Positions 1 through 8,852 of a stretch of 64,000 bases of DNA are shown piece after piece. Position numbers and translations under genes: made by a program. Each line of letters opens with the position of its first letter. Positions within the stretch are counted from its first letter, which is position 1. This DNA is from Shewanella sairae (GTDB lineage: Bacteria; Pseudomonadota; Gammaproteobacteria; Enterobacterales; Shewanellaceae), in NCBI RefSeq assembly GCF_023283535.1, contig NZ_JAKILT010000032.1:1-64000 (forward strand), in the 5' to 3' direction. The notes under the pieces were generated by a model. It was not told the DNA's origin. It did not search any database and saw only the letters and a program-made list of their open reading frames with translations.

Positions 1-47
1 TAGTCACGTTGTGTACGTTTACTGCGGATTGCACCTGAGGGTTTCAT
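1..47 (-). CDS. IS3-like transposase OrfA, N-terminal fragment (partial at edge)
   Basis: The first 15 codons are visible on the minus strand and read MKPSGAIRSKRTQRD, a short basic leader of the kind that precedes the helix-turn-helix of IS3-family OrfA proteins. A GGAG Shine-Dalgarno (56-59) precedes the ATG at 47. The rest of the gene lies outside the window, so neither intactness nor a frameshifted OrfB can be judged. Confidence 0.5.
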   Translation of the reverse strand, partial: MKPSGAIRSKRTQRD

Positions 48-88
48 AGATAAGTCTCCAAAGTGTCAACTTATCTCAGGACGGGACA
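1..88 (-). mobile_element. Left end of an IS3-like insertion sequence (runs off the window)
   Basis: Read on the minus strand, the stretch starts with a TGTCCCGTCCTGAG terminus (positions 88 down to 75). A GGAG ribosome site follows, then an open frame that continues off the left edge. A TGTCCCG-type tip followed at short distance by a small basic HTH protein is the layout of IS3-family elements. Only one end is visible, so no target duplication can be checked. The tip lies about 255 bp upstream of the kinase gene at 344 and may have brought in or replaced its promoter. Family assignment is from memory of the pattern. Confidence 0.6.
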
Positions 89-343
89 CTGACATAAAGC
101 CACCTCTGGGTTGATATGTAAGCCTTTTATGCGGCCTATACCATGTATACTAGTACTCGTATCAAGATTACCTTTCTCTTATTCCGCTAGGTTTGATGTA
201 CATCAATATCTCCCCCGAAAATATTGGCTAGGTGTGACCTATGCATTCTTTTTACATCTTAAGTTATTCACCCACAAATTGATGAATTTGGACATTGCTG
301 CAGCTTATTGCTCTAATGGTATTTATAGCCAAGGAGTCAAAAT
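89..343. other. Intergenic leader between the IS end and the kinase gene
   Basis: This is 255 bp of AT-rich sequence with no convincing small gene. An open frame starting at 111 overlaps the kinase in another frame and has no ribosome site, so it was not called. The only functional signal I can place is the AAGGAG ribosome site (331-336) that serves the TTG start at 344. Confidence 0.5.
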
Positions 344-2152
344 TTGCAAACGCCCGAATTACAGCATTTCTATATATCTGAAGAGCAATCTATTTACTTG
401 CTTGGCGCTAACGATGCGCGTAAACACAAGGCGTGGATACGCCTGTGCAAACAGCAACTCGGTAAGCTCGGTTATAAAAATTTAGAATTGGTTGGCAAAG
501 GCGCTTACGGCTTTGTGTTTGCGGGGGTAAATCAACAAGGTGACTCCCATGTGTTCAAATTTTCAAGGCTTACTCTGCCGCAACATATTCAAGATAGGCT
601 TGAAGAAGAAGCCTTTATGCTATCGCAGGTTATCCATCCCAACGTGCCACCAGTGATTAAATTTGAACACGTAGGAAAGCAAGGGATCTTAGTGATGGCT
701 AGAGCCCCTGGCGAAGACCTCGAACAGCTATGTGTCAGGGTCGGCGCTCTTCCAGTAGCCATGATAATGAATATTGCACGGCAACTTGCCGCCATATTGC
801 AATACCTGCATAACGGTCGACCGCTTATTCACGGTGATATTAAGCCCTCGAACCTAGTCTATGACATTAAAACCCAGCAGCTGTCTCTTATCGACTGGGG
901 CTCAGCAGTGTTCGCCCAACGCGATACAGAGGGCAATCCAGTCAACGGCAATGTCATGGATTTAATGTCCAGTGACCAGCAGCATACTAATGCGCGCATG
1001 GGTGATGTTTACTTTATTGGTGACGAACAGCTTAACGGCGCGCTATCGAGCCCAAGGTTTGATGAACAAGGTGTTGCCGCAACCTTGTATGCATTAGCAT
1101 CAGGTCAAGCCAGCCGCTTTGGCAGTAAAGTTATCCCACCAACCAGCATAGGCTTACCGGTAGAACTTGCCCGCACTTTAGATGGCATGCTTAGCGACGA
1201 CCCAATCCTGCGTAAAAAAGCGGGAGACTACTTCTTAAAAAGTATGGTTCATAGTCACAGACTGCATTTACCAGAGGTCAATAATGGTCCTTTAATACCC
1301 GAGATCCCGGTATGGAACCTACCACGAGATAAAGAGGTTGAAACTGTCAGCTATAGCTCTCGTAAAGCTTTCCTCAAAGAACACAATGCTGACGACCCAA
1401 TTGCAAAAATGGACGACCTGCAGCTAGAGAAATACTACCGTAACTTTATGGCAGGTATGGGCGATACAGAAAAAGGCTTTATTGCTGCAGTCGGCCGCTT
1501 AAGCCAATATGCTATTGTTGGTGGCTTAGCCATTCATTGGCGCGAGACGGGAGTGTTTATTGACTCCAACTTAGCCATCTATAAAGCCGAGCAAAAGCAT
1601 GCTATTACTTTAGCGGTTAATAATATGGTGACTTTGGCGCGGGGGATCCGCCGCATCGGCGTATTTAAAGCCTGCTTTTTTAATGCTCGCGATACCTTGC
1701 ATATTGAACGGACTGACAGCTCACAGCCATTTATCACCGCTTACGATCAACAACTCCCTTTTGAAGTCGGCGATGTGCCCTCTCTTGAAGATAAATCGCG
1801 GTTACACAGCTACTTTGAAGATGGCCGAGATCCCGAGGAAAACTTAGAGCTGCCAAAAGAAATTATGACGGAGCTTGGCTGGATAAACCAAATCCATCAT
1901 ACAGGTTGTATTATTTTTGAAGTCTTGCCTAACCACATGAAGATCCACAGTTACTTGCGCTTGCTCAACCCAAGAAAACAAGCCGCCTTCAGAGCCAGTC
2001 TAGATAGGATCTTATCTCATGTTGATAAGATCCAAGGCAAGGGGGTGTCTGGTTTTATGAAACTACCTTACAAAAACACCCGCAAATTTAATCTAATAGA
2101 ACGTCGTGCCGACCGTTTTTACCCTCGAAACCCTAAAGAGTTGGTACGCTAG
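344..2152 (+). CDS. Hanks-type serine/threonine protein kinase with unknown C-terminal region
   Basis: A 602-residue cytoplasmic protein with no membrane segment or signal peptide. The TTG start is chosen because AAGGAG sits 7 nt upstream. The kinase core spans about residues 45-300: glycine-rich loop GKGAYG (51-56), beta-3 lysine K72, catalytic loop HGDIKPSN (163-170, base D165) and DWG (184-186) in place of DFG. The HGD and DWG variants occur in bacterial eukaryotic-like kinases, and all residues needed for ATP and Mg binding are present, so activity is plausible. Residues about 340-602 match no domain I know and may carry substrate recognition. No phosphatase or FHA gene is adjacent. It is convergent with fxsA. 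The substrate is unknown. Confidence 0.75.
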   Translation: MQTPELQHFYISEEQSIYLLGANDARKHKAWIRLCKQQLGKLGYKNLELVGKGAYGFVFAGVNQQGDSHVFKFSRLTLPQHIQDRLEEEAFMLSQVIHPNVPPVIKFEHVGKQGILVMARAPGEDLEQLCVRVGALPVAMIMNIARQLAAILQYLHNGRPLIHGDIKPSNLVYDIKTQQLSLIDWGSAVFAQRDTEGNPVNGNVMDLMSSDQQHTNARMGDVYFIGDEQLNGALSSPRFDEQGVAATLYALASGQASRFGSKVIPPTSIGLPVELARTLDGMLSDDPILRKKAGDYFLKSMVHSHRLHLPEVNNGPLIPEIPVWNLPRDKEVETVSYSSRKAFLKEHNADDPIAKMDDLQLEKYYRNFMAGMGDTEKGFIAAVGRLSQYAIVGGLAIHWRETGVFIDSNLAIYKAEQKHAITLAVNNMVTLARGIRRIGVFKACFFNARDTLHIERTDSSQPFITAYDQQLPFEVGDVPSLEDKSRLHSYFEDGRDPEENLELPKEIMTELGWINQIHHTGCIIFEVLPNHMKIHSYLRLLNPRKQAAFRASLDRILSHVDKIQGKGVSGFMKLPYKNTRKFNLIERRADRFYPRNPKELVR

Positions 2153-2172
2153 GGTTCGAGTGTGGCGTTAAC

Positions 2173-2790
2173 TTAAGGCTTTGATTGCTTATCGTTAGCG
2201 TCTTTATCCGTTTCATTATTAACGGTTTCGCCTTCAATGGTTGAGCCTTTGACTTGATGACTCTCAGGACGTTTGTCACTCGGATCATCTCTACGTTCAA
2301 AGTCACCATCAAAAGTATTGCCGTCATCAAATGGTGAGTTACCGCCTTGCCCAAATGGATTTTGCCCCTGTGGTCCCATTCCCGGACCAAAACCGCCGCC
2401 AAAACCAGATTGAAAACCACCATTAGTCTGCACTTTTAACTGCATGCGTTTATAGAAAAATTTTGCCACTGGAATACGTGTAAACGGCGTTAATAATACT
2501 AGGCCGATAAAGTCAGTAACAAAGCCTGGGATTAACAATAGTAAGCCAGCAAGCGCTAACATCATGCCCTCAACAATCTCTTGTCCTGGGGCTTCACCAC
2601 GAGCCATTTTTTGCTGCACCTGCATTAAGGTGCTAATGCCTTGGCTTCGCACTAATGATACGCCCACTACCGCGGTAAAAATCACCAATGCGACAGTCGT
2701 CCAACTGCCTAACACTTCGCCCACGCGGATCAGTACTGATAGCTCCATAACCGGAACCACAACAAAGATTAATAACAAAATAAAAAACAC
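2173..2790 (-). CDS. fxsA: FxsA-family inner-membrane protein
   Basis: A 205-residue membrane protein. The first 110 residues carry the FxsA pattern: an N-terminal hydrophobic helix, a second helix (about 28-46) ending in SLVRSQG, and a long hydrophobic segment with LLLIPGFVTDFIGL (about 82-96). In E. coli FxsA overproduction relieves phage T7 exclusion by F plasmids; its normal role is unknown. The C-terminal 90 residues are a Gly/Gln/Asp-rich hydrophilic tail that is longer than in E. coli FxsA (158 aa). Divergent from cutA, with 284 bp between them. It ends 20 bp from the kinase gene on the other strand. Confidence 0.88.
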   Translation of the reverse strand: MFFILLLIFVVVPVMELSVLIRVGEVLGSWTTVALVIFTAVVGVSLVRSQGISTLMQVQQKMARGEAPGQEIVEGMMLALAGLLLLIPGFVTDFIGLVLLTPFTRIPVAKFFYKRMQLKVQTNGGFQSGFGGGFGPGMGPQGQNPFGQGGNSPFDDGNTFDGDFERRDDPSDKRPESHQVKGSTIEGETVNNETDKDANDKQSKP

Positions 2791-3074
2791 ACTGACCTCA
2801 CATTTCTTGCTGCTGATGAAAACTAAATTGGGGTAACTCGGTCTATTTTCAAGCCATAGCTATAACCGCACTGACAAGTAACAGTATAAATGCTAACTAA
2901 GACTGTATTTATGTCCGTAATTGTAAGCAAAAACTACTGGCATCACTATTTTAGCCATAGCTTAATGCAAGGCTAAGTTAAAACACGTAAAGTAATAATT
3001 AGCTTTATTATCCGCCATTGTAACTTATTTGGCTTAATACAATTTTAATCTGTTGGACAATAGAAATAGTTTAC

Positions 3075-3398
3075 ATGCAAACCGAATTCTTACTCGTTAT
3101 CACAACTTGCCCCAGTGCCGAGCATGCTAAAAGCCTTGCCCGTGAATTGGTCAAAAGTAAACTTGCCGCCTGCGTACAGATCTCGCAAGCAATTACATCC
3201 GTATACCAGTGGCAAGGAGAGTTGTGCGAAGAACAAGAGTTTAGCTTGCAAATAAAATGCTTAGCGCAGCATTACAATGCCATAGAGCACACTCTCTCAA
3301 AACTGCATCCTTATGATGTACCCGAGCTAATTGCAGTCCCAATTACCCAGGGACTGCCAGCCTATTTTGATTGGATAAAAGAAACTACACAGCCATGA
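3075..3398 (+). CDS. cutA: Divalent-cation tolerance protein CutA
   Basis: A 107-residue protein of the CutA1 family, small ferredoxin-like proteins that form very stable trimers. The family pattern is clear: LLVITTCPSAEHAKSLARELV at the start, KLAACVQI, VYQWQGEL, and the closing HPYDVPELIAVPI. In E. coli cutA lies next to dsbD (cutA2) and was linked to copper tolerance, probably indirectly; the true role is unsettled. The TGA stop overlaps the ATG of dsbD (ATGA), so the two are almost certainly co-transcribed and translationally coupled. No strong ribosome site precedes the ATG. Confidence 0.93.
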   Translation: MQTEFLLVITTCPSAEHAKSLARELVKSKLAACVQISQAITSVYQWQGELCEEQEFSLQIKCLAQHYNAIEHTLSKLHPYDVPELIAVPITQGLPAYFDWIKETTQP

Positions 3399-5224
3399 AA
3401 AGAATCATTAACCTGTTTTTAGCCTCGTTATTGCTACTAACCCCCTTAGCCCATGCTGAGGGGATTTTCAGCAGTAACAAGTTTGACTTTTTAAAGGGTG
3501 AGCCTGAGCTCATGCCGGTTGATCAAGCCTTTGTTTTTGATTTTAAACAGCAAGGTGAGCAAGTCAAAATTAGCTGGGTCATTGCCGACGGTTACTACAT
3601 GTACCGCGACAAACTCAAGTTTGAAACCAGCGACGGCGCTGTACTTGGTGAAATCGCCTTACCTAAAGGCAAAATGCACAACGATGAGTATTTTGGCGAA
3701 CAGCAAGTTTACTACTCGTTTGTAGAAATCCCCGTTGCCATTAAACAAGCGGCAACCGGTGAAAGCTTAAACGTGACTTTTATGGGCTGTGCTGAAGGAA
3801 AACTGTGTTTCCCACCAACCAAGCGCACCGCAGAATTAACTGAAGTTGCAGCCAATGACGGTACGCTTACGCAAACTGATGCCACGATTGCCGTTGACGA
3901 TACTGCAGCCGCTGCCAATGAAAACAGCGCCCCCATTACCCAACAAGACAGCTTAAGCGCCATGCTATCGGGCGATAGCTTAATTTGGACCTTAGTTATC
4001 TTTTTCGGTCTAGGTATCGGTCTGGCATTAACACCTTGCGTGTTCCCTATGTACCCTATTTTGTCAGGCATTATTGTCGGTCAAGGGGAAAAGCTATCTA
4101 CCGCTAAAGCGTTTACACTTTCAATGGTGTACGTGCAAGGCATGGCGATTACCTATTCTCTTGTTGGGCTTGTCGTTGCCTCTGCAGGGATGAAGTATCA
4201 AGCATGGTTGCAACACCCTGCAGTACTTATCGGCCTTGCGATACTGTTCTTTGTGCTCAGCTTATCTATGTTTGGCCTGTACGACCTTAAACTGCCATCT
4301 AAGTGGCAAGAGAAGATGAATGCATTCTCGAATAACCAAAAAGGCGGCAACGTTATTGGTGTATTCATAATGGGGGTTATCTCTGGTTTAGTTGCCTCAC
4401 CATGCACTACAGCACCGCTGTCGGGCGCACTGATTTATGTGGCGCAAACAGGCGACCTAATGCAAGGTTTCTTAGCCCTGTATGTATTAAGTATGGGTAT
4501 GGGTCTACCACTACTGATTATTGGTACCTCTGGCGGTAAGCTATTACCAAGAGCTGGCAGCTGGATGGATATCATCAAGACGATTTTCGGCTTCCTACTG
4601 ATTGCGGTATCAATTGTAATGATTGGCCGTATTTGGCCAGACTTTATCTCAGATCTGTTATGGTCAATTTGGGCTATTACTTTAGTCGGTTACTTGATGC
4701 ACCAAAACAAACTTAGCGAGTTTAGCTGGAAGCAAACTGTGCGTTCTGTACTACTCATGCTAGCGTTACTCGCAAGTTTCTCTTACGGCATGCAAGCGGT
4801 AATGACCAAACTTGGTTTTAATAATCACGCCAATATCGCCACTAACAGCACAGCTGAAAATCACGGCTTCACACGCATTAAATCATTGGATGATTTAAAT
4901 ACTGAGCTTGCCGCAGCTACCGCAGAAGGCAAGACGGTAATGCTCGACTTCTATGCTGATTGGTGCGTGGCCTGTAAAGAGTTTGAAGCGATCACGTTTA
5001 AAGATGCACAAGTGCTAGAGCGCATGGATAAAATGGTATTGCTACAAGCGGATGTGACTAAGAATGATGCCATAGATATTGAACTGCTTGAGCATTACGA
5101 CATTCTCGGGTTACCGACTTTACTGATGTTTGACGAAAACGGCGTAATTCGTGATGACCTGCGAGTCACAGGTTTTATGCGACCCAAAGCGTTTGCAGAA
5201 CATTTAGATCATTTAGTTAAGTAA
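3395..5224 (+). CDS. dsbD: Thiol:disulfide interchange protein DsbD
   Basis: A 609-residue inner-membrane reductase that passes electrons from cytoplasmic thioredoxin to periplasmic DsbC, DsbG and CcmG-type partners. The start at 3395 gives a clean signal peptide (MKRIINLFLASLLL...AHA), whereas an upstream in-frame start at 3371 would lie inside cutA. Three modules are present: a periplasmic immunoglobulin-like domain with the pair CAEGKLC, eight membrane helices with cysteines in LTPCVFP and ASPCTTAP, and a C-terminal thioredoxin domain with WCVAC. All six redox cysteines are therefore there. Reducing power in the periplasm is needed for cytochrome c maturation, which fits the 12-heme cytochrome nearby. 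Confidence 0.96.
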   Translation: MKRIINLFLASLLLLTPLAHAEGIFSSNKFDFLKGEPELMPVDQAFVFDFKQQGEQVKISWVIADGYYMYRDKLKFETSDGAVLGEIALPKGKMHNDEYFGEQQVYYSFVEIPVAIKQAATGESLNVTFMGCAEGKLCFPPTKRTAELTEVAANDGTLTQTDATIAVDDTAAAANENSAPITQQDSLSAMLSGDSLIWTLVIFFGLGIGLALTPCVFPMYPILSGIIVGQGEKLSTAKAFTLSMVYVQGMAITYSLVGLVVASAGMKYQAWLQHPAVLIGLAILFFVLSLSMFGLYDLKLPSKWQEKMNAFSNNQKGGNVIGVFIMGVISGLVASPCTTAPLSGALIYVAQTGDLMQGFLALYVLSMGMGLPLLIIGTSGGKLLPRAGSWMDIIKTIFGFLLIAVSIVMIGRIWPDFISDLLWSIWAITLVGYLMHQNKLSEFSWKQTVRSVLLMLALLASFSYGMQAVMTKLGFNNHANIATNSTAENHGFTRIKSLDDLNTELAAATAEGKTVMLDFYADWCVACKEFEAITFKDAQVLERMDKMVLLQADVTKNDAIDIELLEHYDILGLPTLLMFDENGVIRDDLRVTGFMRPKAFAEHLDHLVK

Positions 5225-5276
5225 CACTTTATCGCCTGAATTAACGCTTCAAGTTAACGCGATAAAACTGATATCT

Positions 5277-5308
5277 GCCCCGTTTCACATTTTGAAACGG
5301 GGCTTTTT
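5277..5308 (+). terminator. Rho-independent terminator after dsbD
   Basis: An 11-bp perfect stem (GCCCCGTTTCA / TGAAACGGGGC) with a 5-nt loop, followed by TTTTT. It closes the cutA-dsbD unit. Confidence 0.93.
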
Positions 5309-5431
5309 ATTGCCCTAGCTTAAACATAAACAAAAAGCGTTAACCCACATCAAATTTGTTCACATTTTTCAGCTCAACTTCATAAATTTCTTATACAATG
5401 GTGCATCATTCCATATTTAAAAAGGAGCACT

Positions 5432-7087
5432 ATGGAACCCGCCATACTCATTATCACCTTAGCCTGCGGCATGCTAGTTAGCCGAGTGGGACTGCCCCCA
5501 TTAATAGGCTATCTTGTTGCGGGCTTTATGCTGTTTCTATTTGGAATTGAAGAGTCCAGTTTGCCGATGCTGGAACAACTTGCCAACTTAGGTGTAACCC
5601 TGTTGTTATTTGCTATCGGACTTAAACTCGACCTAAGAAGCTTATTTAAAGCCGAGGTGTGGGCAGGCTCAAGCTTGCATTTACTCGGTTCAATGCTGTT
5701 TTTTATTCCGCTGTTAAAGCTACTAGGACTGTTAGGGCTTGAGCAGTTAACCGGATTAGATATAAACCAATTAGCATTACTCGCATTTGCGTTAAGTTTT
5801 TCAAGTACCATTTTTGCGGTAAAAATACTGGAAGACAAAGGTGACATGCAGTCACTATATGGCCGAGTCGCTATTGGTATCTTGATTATGCAAGATATCT
5901 TTGCCGTGGCTTTTTTAACAATTTCAAAAGGTGACATCCCGTCCTATTGGGCATTGGGCTTACTACTACTTCCGCTAGCCAAGCCGCTTATTTACAAAGC
6001 ATTTGATCGCGTAGGCCACGGAGAGTTATTAGTACTATTTGGCTTAGTGATGGCGCTTGTTATGGGTGCGGGGCTATTTGAGCTAGTTGGCTTAAAACCT
6101 GATCTTGGGGCATTGATTATTGGTATCTTACTCGCAGGTCACCCAAAATCCTCTGAGTTGGCAAAATCACTGTTCTACTTTAAAGAGCTATTCTTAGTCG
6201 CTTTCTTCTTAACGGTTGGTCTCAACGGTTTACCAAGCTTCTCAGATATTGGCCTTGCCGCCATATTAGTACTCGTAGTACCAATTAAAGTTATCCTATT
6301 TTTATACTTACTCACTCACTTTAAGCTACGTTCACGTACCGCATTAATGAGCTCTTTTAGTTTAGGTAACTACAGTGAGTTTGGATTAATTGTTGCTGCA
6401 GTGGCTACCTCAAAAGGCTGGTTACCACCACAATGGATGGTGATCCTCGCCGTAGCGCTAAGCTTTAGCTTTTTGTTTGCTGCACCACTCAATACCGCCT
6501 CCGGTCGGCTTTATCAAAAATATCAAAGTCGACTTAAGCGCCTAGAGAAACATCCGTTGCACCCTGAAGACCGTCCTATTCCAGTCGGCAATCCTCGCTT
6601 TCTTATTTTAGGCATGGGTCGTATTGGTTCGGGGGCTTATGATGAGCTAAGAGCCCGTTACGATGGTGAAATCTTAGGGGTTGAACATAAGCAAGACTTA
6701 GCGGATTTTCATATCAGCCAAGGCCGTAATGTTGTACAGGGTGATGCTTCAGATACTGACTTTTGGGAAAAACTTGATAGAGCGCCAAATCTTGAGCTAG
6801 TGCTACTTGCCATGCCTCATCACGTCGGTAATCAGTTTGCCGTAGAGCAACTAAAACAGCTGGATTACCGCGGAAAACTCAGTGCGATAGTCAAATATAA
6901 AGAAGATGCAGAGTCTTTAAGCGAATCAGGTGTCGATAGCGTCTACAATCTTTATGAAGCTGCAGGTGCCGGTTTTGTCGAGCATCTAGTAAAAGAGCTG
7001 CTGACCCCAAGTGGCAAAGCGCCAGATAACCCGGATGCTGTAAACCACAAAAATGAAGCCGAAAACGCATTAATCAAACGAAACTAA
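5432..7087 (+). CDS. CPA2-family cation:proton antiporter with TrkA-N domain (Kef-like)
   Basis: A 551-residue inner-membrane protein. Residues about 1-375 form 12-13 hydrophobic helices of the monovalent cation:proton antiporter-2 type. Around residue 387 a Rossmann TrkA-N (RCK) domain begins with FLILGMGRIGSGAYDEL, including the GxGxxG nucleotide-binding loop. This is the layout of KefB/KefC and YbaL, which exchange K+ or Na+ for H+ under NAD(H) or glutathione control. A separate KefF/KefG-type ancillary gene is not next to it, so true glutathione gating is uncertain. An AAAAGGAG ribosome site lies just upstream of the ATG. The C-terminal 25 residues are hydrophilic and variable. It stands alone between two hairpins. 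Confidence 0.85.
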   Translation: MEPAILIITLACGMLVSRVGLPPLIGYLVAGFMLFLFGIEESSLPMLEQLANLGVTLLLFAIGLKLDLRSLFKAEVWAGSSLHLLGSMLFFIPLLKLLGLLGLEQLTGLDINQLALLAFALSFSSTIFAVKILEDKGDMQSLYGRVAIGILIMQDIFAVAFLTISKGDIPSYWALGLLLLPLAKPLIYKAFDRVGHGELLVLFGLVMALVMGAGLFELVGLKPDLGALIIGILLAGHPKSSELAKSLFYFKELFLVAFFLTVGLNGLPSFSDIGLAAILVLVVPIKVILFLYLLTHFKLRSRTALMSSFSLGNYSEFGLIVAAVATSKGWLPPQWMVILAVALSFSFLFAAPLNTASGRLYQKYQSRLKRLEKHPLHPEDRPIPVGNPRFLILGMGRIGSGAYDELRARYDGEILGVEHKQDLADFHISQGRNVVQGDASDTDFWEKLDRAPNLELVLLAMPHHVGNQFAVEQLKQLDYRGKLSAIVKYKEDAESLSESGVDSVYNLYEAAGAGFVEHLVKELLTPSGKAPDNPDAVNHKNEAENALIKRN

Positions 7088-7098
7088 ACTGCAATACT

Positions 7099-7142
7099 AA
7101 CCCCTTATCGCCACGGTACAATAAACAGTGCAATAAGGGGTT
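7099..7142 (+). terminator. Hairpin after the antiporter gene, possible terminator
   Basis: A perfect 10-bp stem AACCCCTTAT / ATAAGGGGTT with a 24-nt loop lies 12 bp past the stop codon. The T-tract after it is weak, so termination is likely but not certain. Confidence 0.5.
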
Positions 7143-7674
7143 AATCTAAAGCCCGACCTAAATAATCAACAAGCCAACTTCGCCTCAACAGCAAAGCAAT
7201 ACTGCATAGTCAGTAATCCTATTGCTGGGCAGAGGTGAACATATTCATGCTCTCGCCTAACGATATACCTGCTAGCTATCAGCTACTTTAAATACTGACT
7301 TTCCCGCTTTGCAAAAACTAGCTTGAAGCCCTCACGGTGCAAGGAATAAATCCCACCGCCACTCATTCAGGCTCACTGTGGTCGCGGTTTAATTGAGCAC
7401 GACCAAATAAAAAACTCAGTTACACAAGTCGCAAAGACATGATATAAAACAATAGATGGATATTGAGCAAATAAACACATTTTACAAAAAAGCAGTATTT
7501 AGTCTAAATGGCTATGGCCTCACTGCCGCTCAATCGCTTGTTTGAAACCAAGCTAATTTTTAGGTAACTCGCTGTTATTAATTTGGTCGTCAGAATCAAA
7601 CCGCAGCTAAACCACCCAGTTTACAGCAACGTCTTTGTACTGAACGCAAATATTAATATTCGGAAGTAAAAATT
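7143..7674. other. Gene-free stretch upstream of galK containing a long-range inverted repeat
   Basis: No gene is visible in these 532 bp. Two imperfect 24-25 bp arms, 7384-7408 and 7581-7604, are inverted copies of one another: GCGGTTT and CGACCAAAT match perfectly, with an 8-9 bp diverged middle. They enclose 172 bp. This could be a decayed miniature element or a looping operator for galKM. No galR-like gene is nearby. Confidence 0.4.
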
Positions 7675-8829
7675 ATGTCCAATCCCGCTCAGCGAGCAAA
7701 CAAATTGTTTGTGCAAACTTTTGGCACCCAAGCAGATAAGCTTTATTGTGCCCCTGGACGCGTTAACCTTATCGGTGAACACACTGATTATAATGATGGT
7801 TTTGTTTTACCCGCTGCGATTAATTTCCATACCGCAATTGTAGCCAAACGCCGTGATGATCAAACCTTCCGCGCAGTATCGGATGCATTCCCAGGTGAAA
7901 TAGAGGAATGGACCTTTGGTGAAGAAGGCACGCCGGTAGCCAGCCATTGGTCAAACTATTTAAAAGGCTTTACCGCCGCGATGGCAACATCAGGTTTGGC
8001 TCCTAAAGGGCTCGACTTAGCTGTGGTGAGCAATGTGCCGATGAGCGCTGGTCTCTCATCGTCAGCAGCATTAGAAGTGGCCTTTGGCACAGCAGTAAAT
8101 GATTGCAGCCAAATTCAGCTATCACCACTTGCAATAGCCCAACTCGCTCAGCGCGGCGAAAATCAATTTGTTGGTCATGCTTGTGGCATTATGGATCAAA
8201 TGATCAGTGCCCTAGGCGAGCAAGATCACGCGTTACTTATTGACTGCCTTGACCTTGATAGCGAAGCCATTGGCATTCCAGAAGATTTAAGCCTGATCGT
8301 TATCAACTCAAAAATACAGCGCAGTTTTATTGAATCTAAGTATCATTTACGTCGCCAAGAGTGCGAGCAAGCAGCAAGTCATTTCGGTCTTGAATCCTTA
8401 CGTGACCTAAGCTTAACGACGCTCGAAAGTGCTAAAGATGAATTGAGCTTAGCTTGTTATAAACGCGCTAAACATGTCGTTACCGAAAACAGACGCACCC
8501 AAAATGCAGCCTGGGCATTGGAAGCTGGCGATATTGCTAAATTAAGCCAATTAATGGCTGAGTCACATATTTCTATGCGTGATGACTTTGAGATCAGCAC
8601 CACTGAAATCGACTATCTAGTCGAGATAGTATCAGACGTTGTAGGGAATCGCGGTGGCGTGCGTATGACAGGTGGAGGCATTGGTGGCTGCGTCGTGGCG
8701 CTGGTCGAACATGAGCTCACTGACTCCGTCGTCGCGATCATTGAACAGAAGTACACAGAAAAAACTGGGCTAGAAGCCGAAATTTATCTGTGTTCAGCCA
8801 GCGATGGTGCCAAGCGCATCGACGACTAA
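7675..8829 (+). CDS. galK: Galactokinase
   Basis: A 384-residue cytoplasmic GHMP kinase that phosphorylates alpha-D-galactose to galactose-1-phosphate, the first step of the Leloir pathway. The galactokinase signature GRVNLIGEHTDYNDGFVLP lies near residues 28-46, the ATP-binding motif PMSAGLSSSAALEVA near 122-136, and the third GHMP motif MTGGGIGGCVVAL near 331-343. The length matches E. coli GalK (382 aa). A GGAAG ribosome site precedes the ATG. galM follows after 23 bp, so they form one unit. galT and galE are not in the window and must be elsewhere if the pathway is complete. Confidence 0.96.
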   Translation: MSNPAQRANKLFVQTFGTQADKLYCAPGRVNLIGEHTDYNDGFVLPAAINFHTAIVAKRRDDQTFRAVSDAFPGEIEEWTFGEEGTPVASHWSNYLKGFTAAMATSGLAPKGLDLAVVSNVPMSAGLSSSAALEVAFGTAVNDCSQIQLSPLAIAQLAQRGENQFVGHACGIMDQMISALGEQDHALLIDCLDLDSEAIGIPEDLSLIVINSKIQRSFIESKYHLRRQECEQAASHFGLESLRDLSLTTLESAKDELSLACYKRAKHVVTENRRTQNAAWALEAGDIAKLSQLMAESHISMRDDFEISTTEIDYLVEIVSDVVGNRGGVRMTGGGIGGCVVALVEHELTDSVVAIIEQKYTEKTGLEAEIYLCSASDGAKRIDD

Positions 8830-8852
8830 TTTAATGTAAACAGGACGGCATA

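Noticed and set aside
111-485. Open frame overlapping the kinase start
   Set aside because: No ribosome site and out of frame with the well-supported kinase, whose TTG start has AAGGAG.
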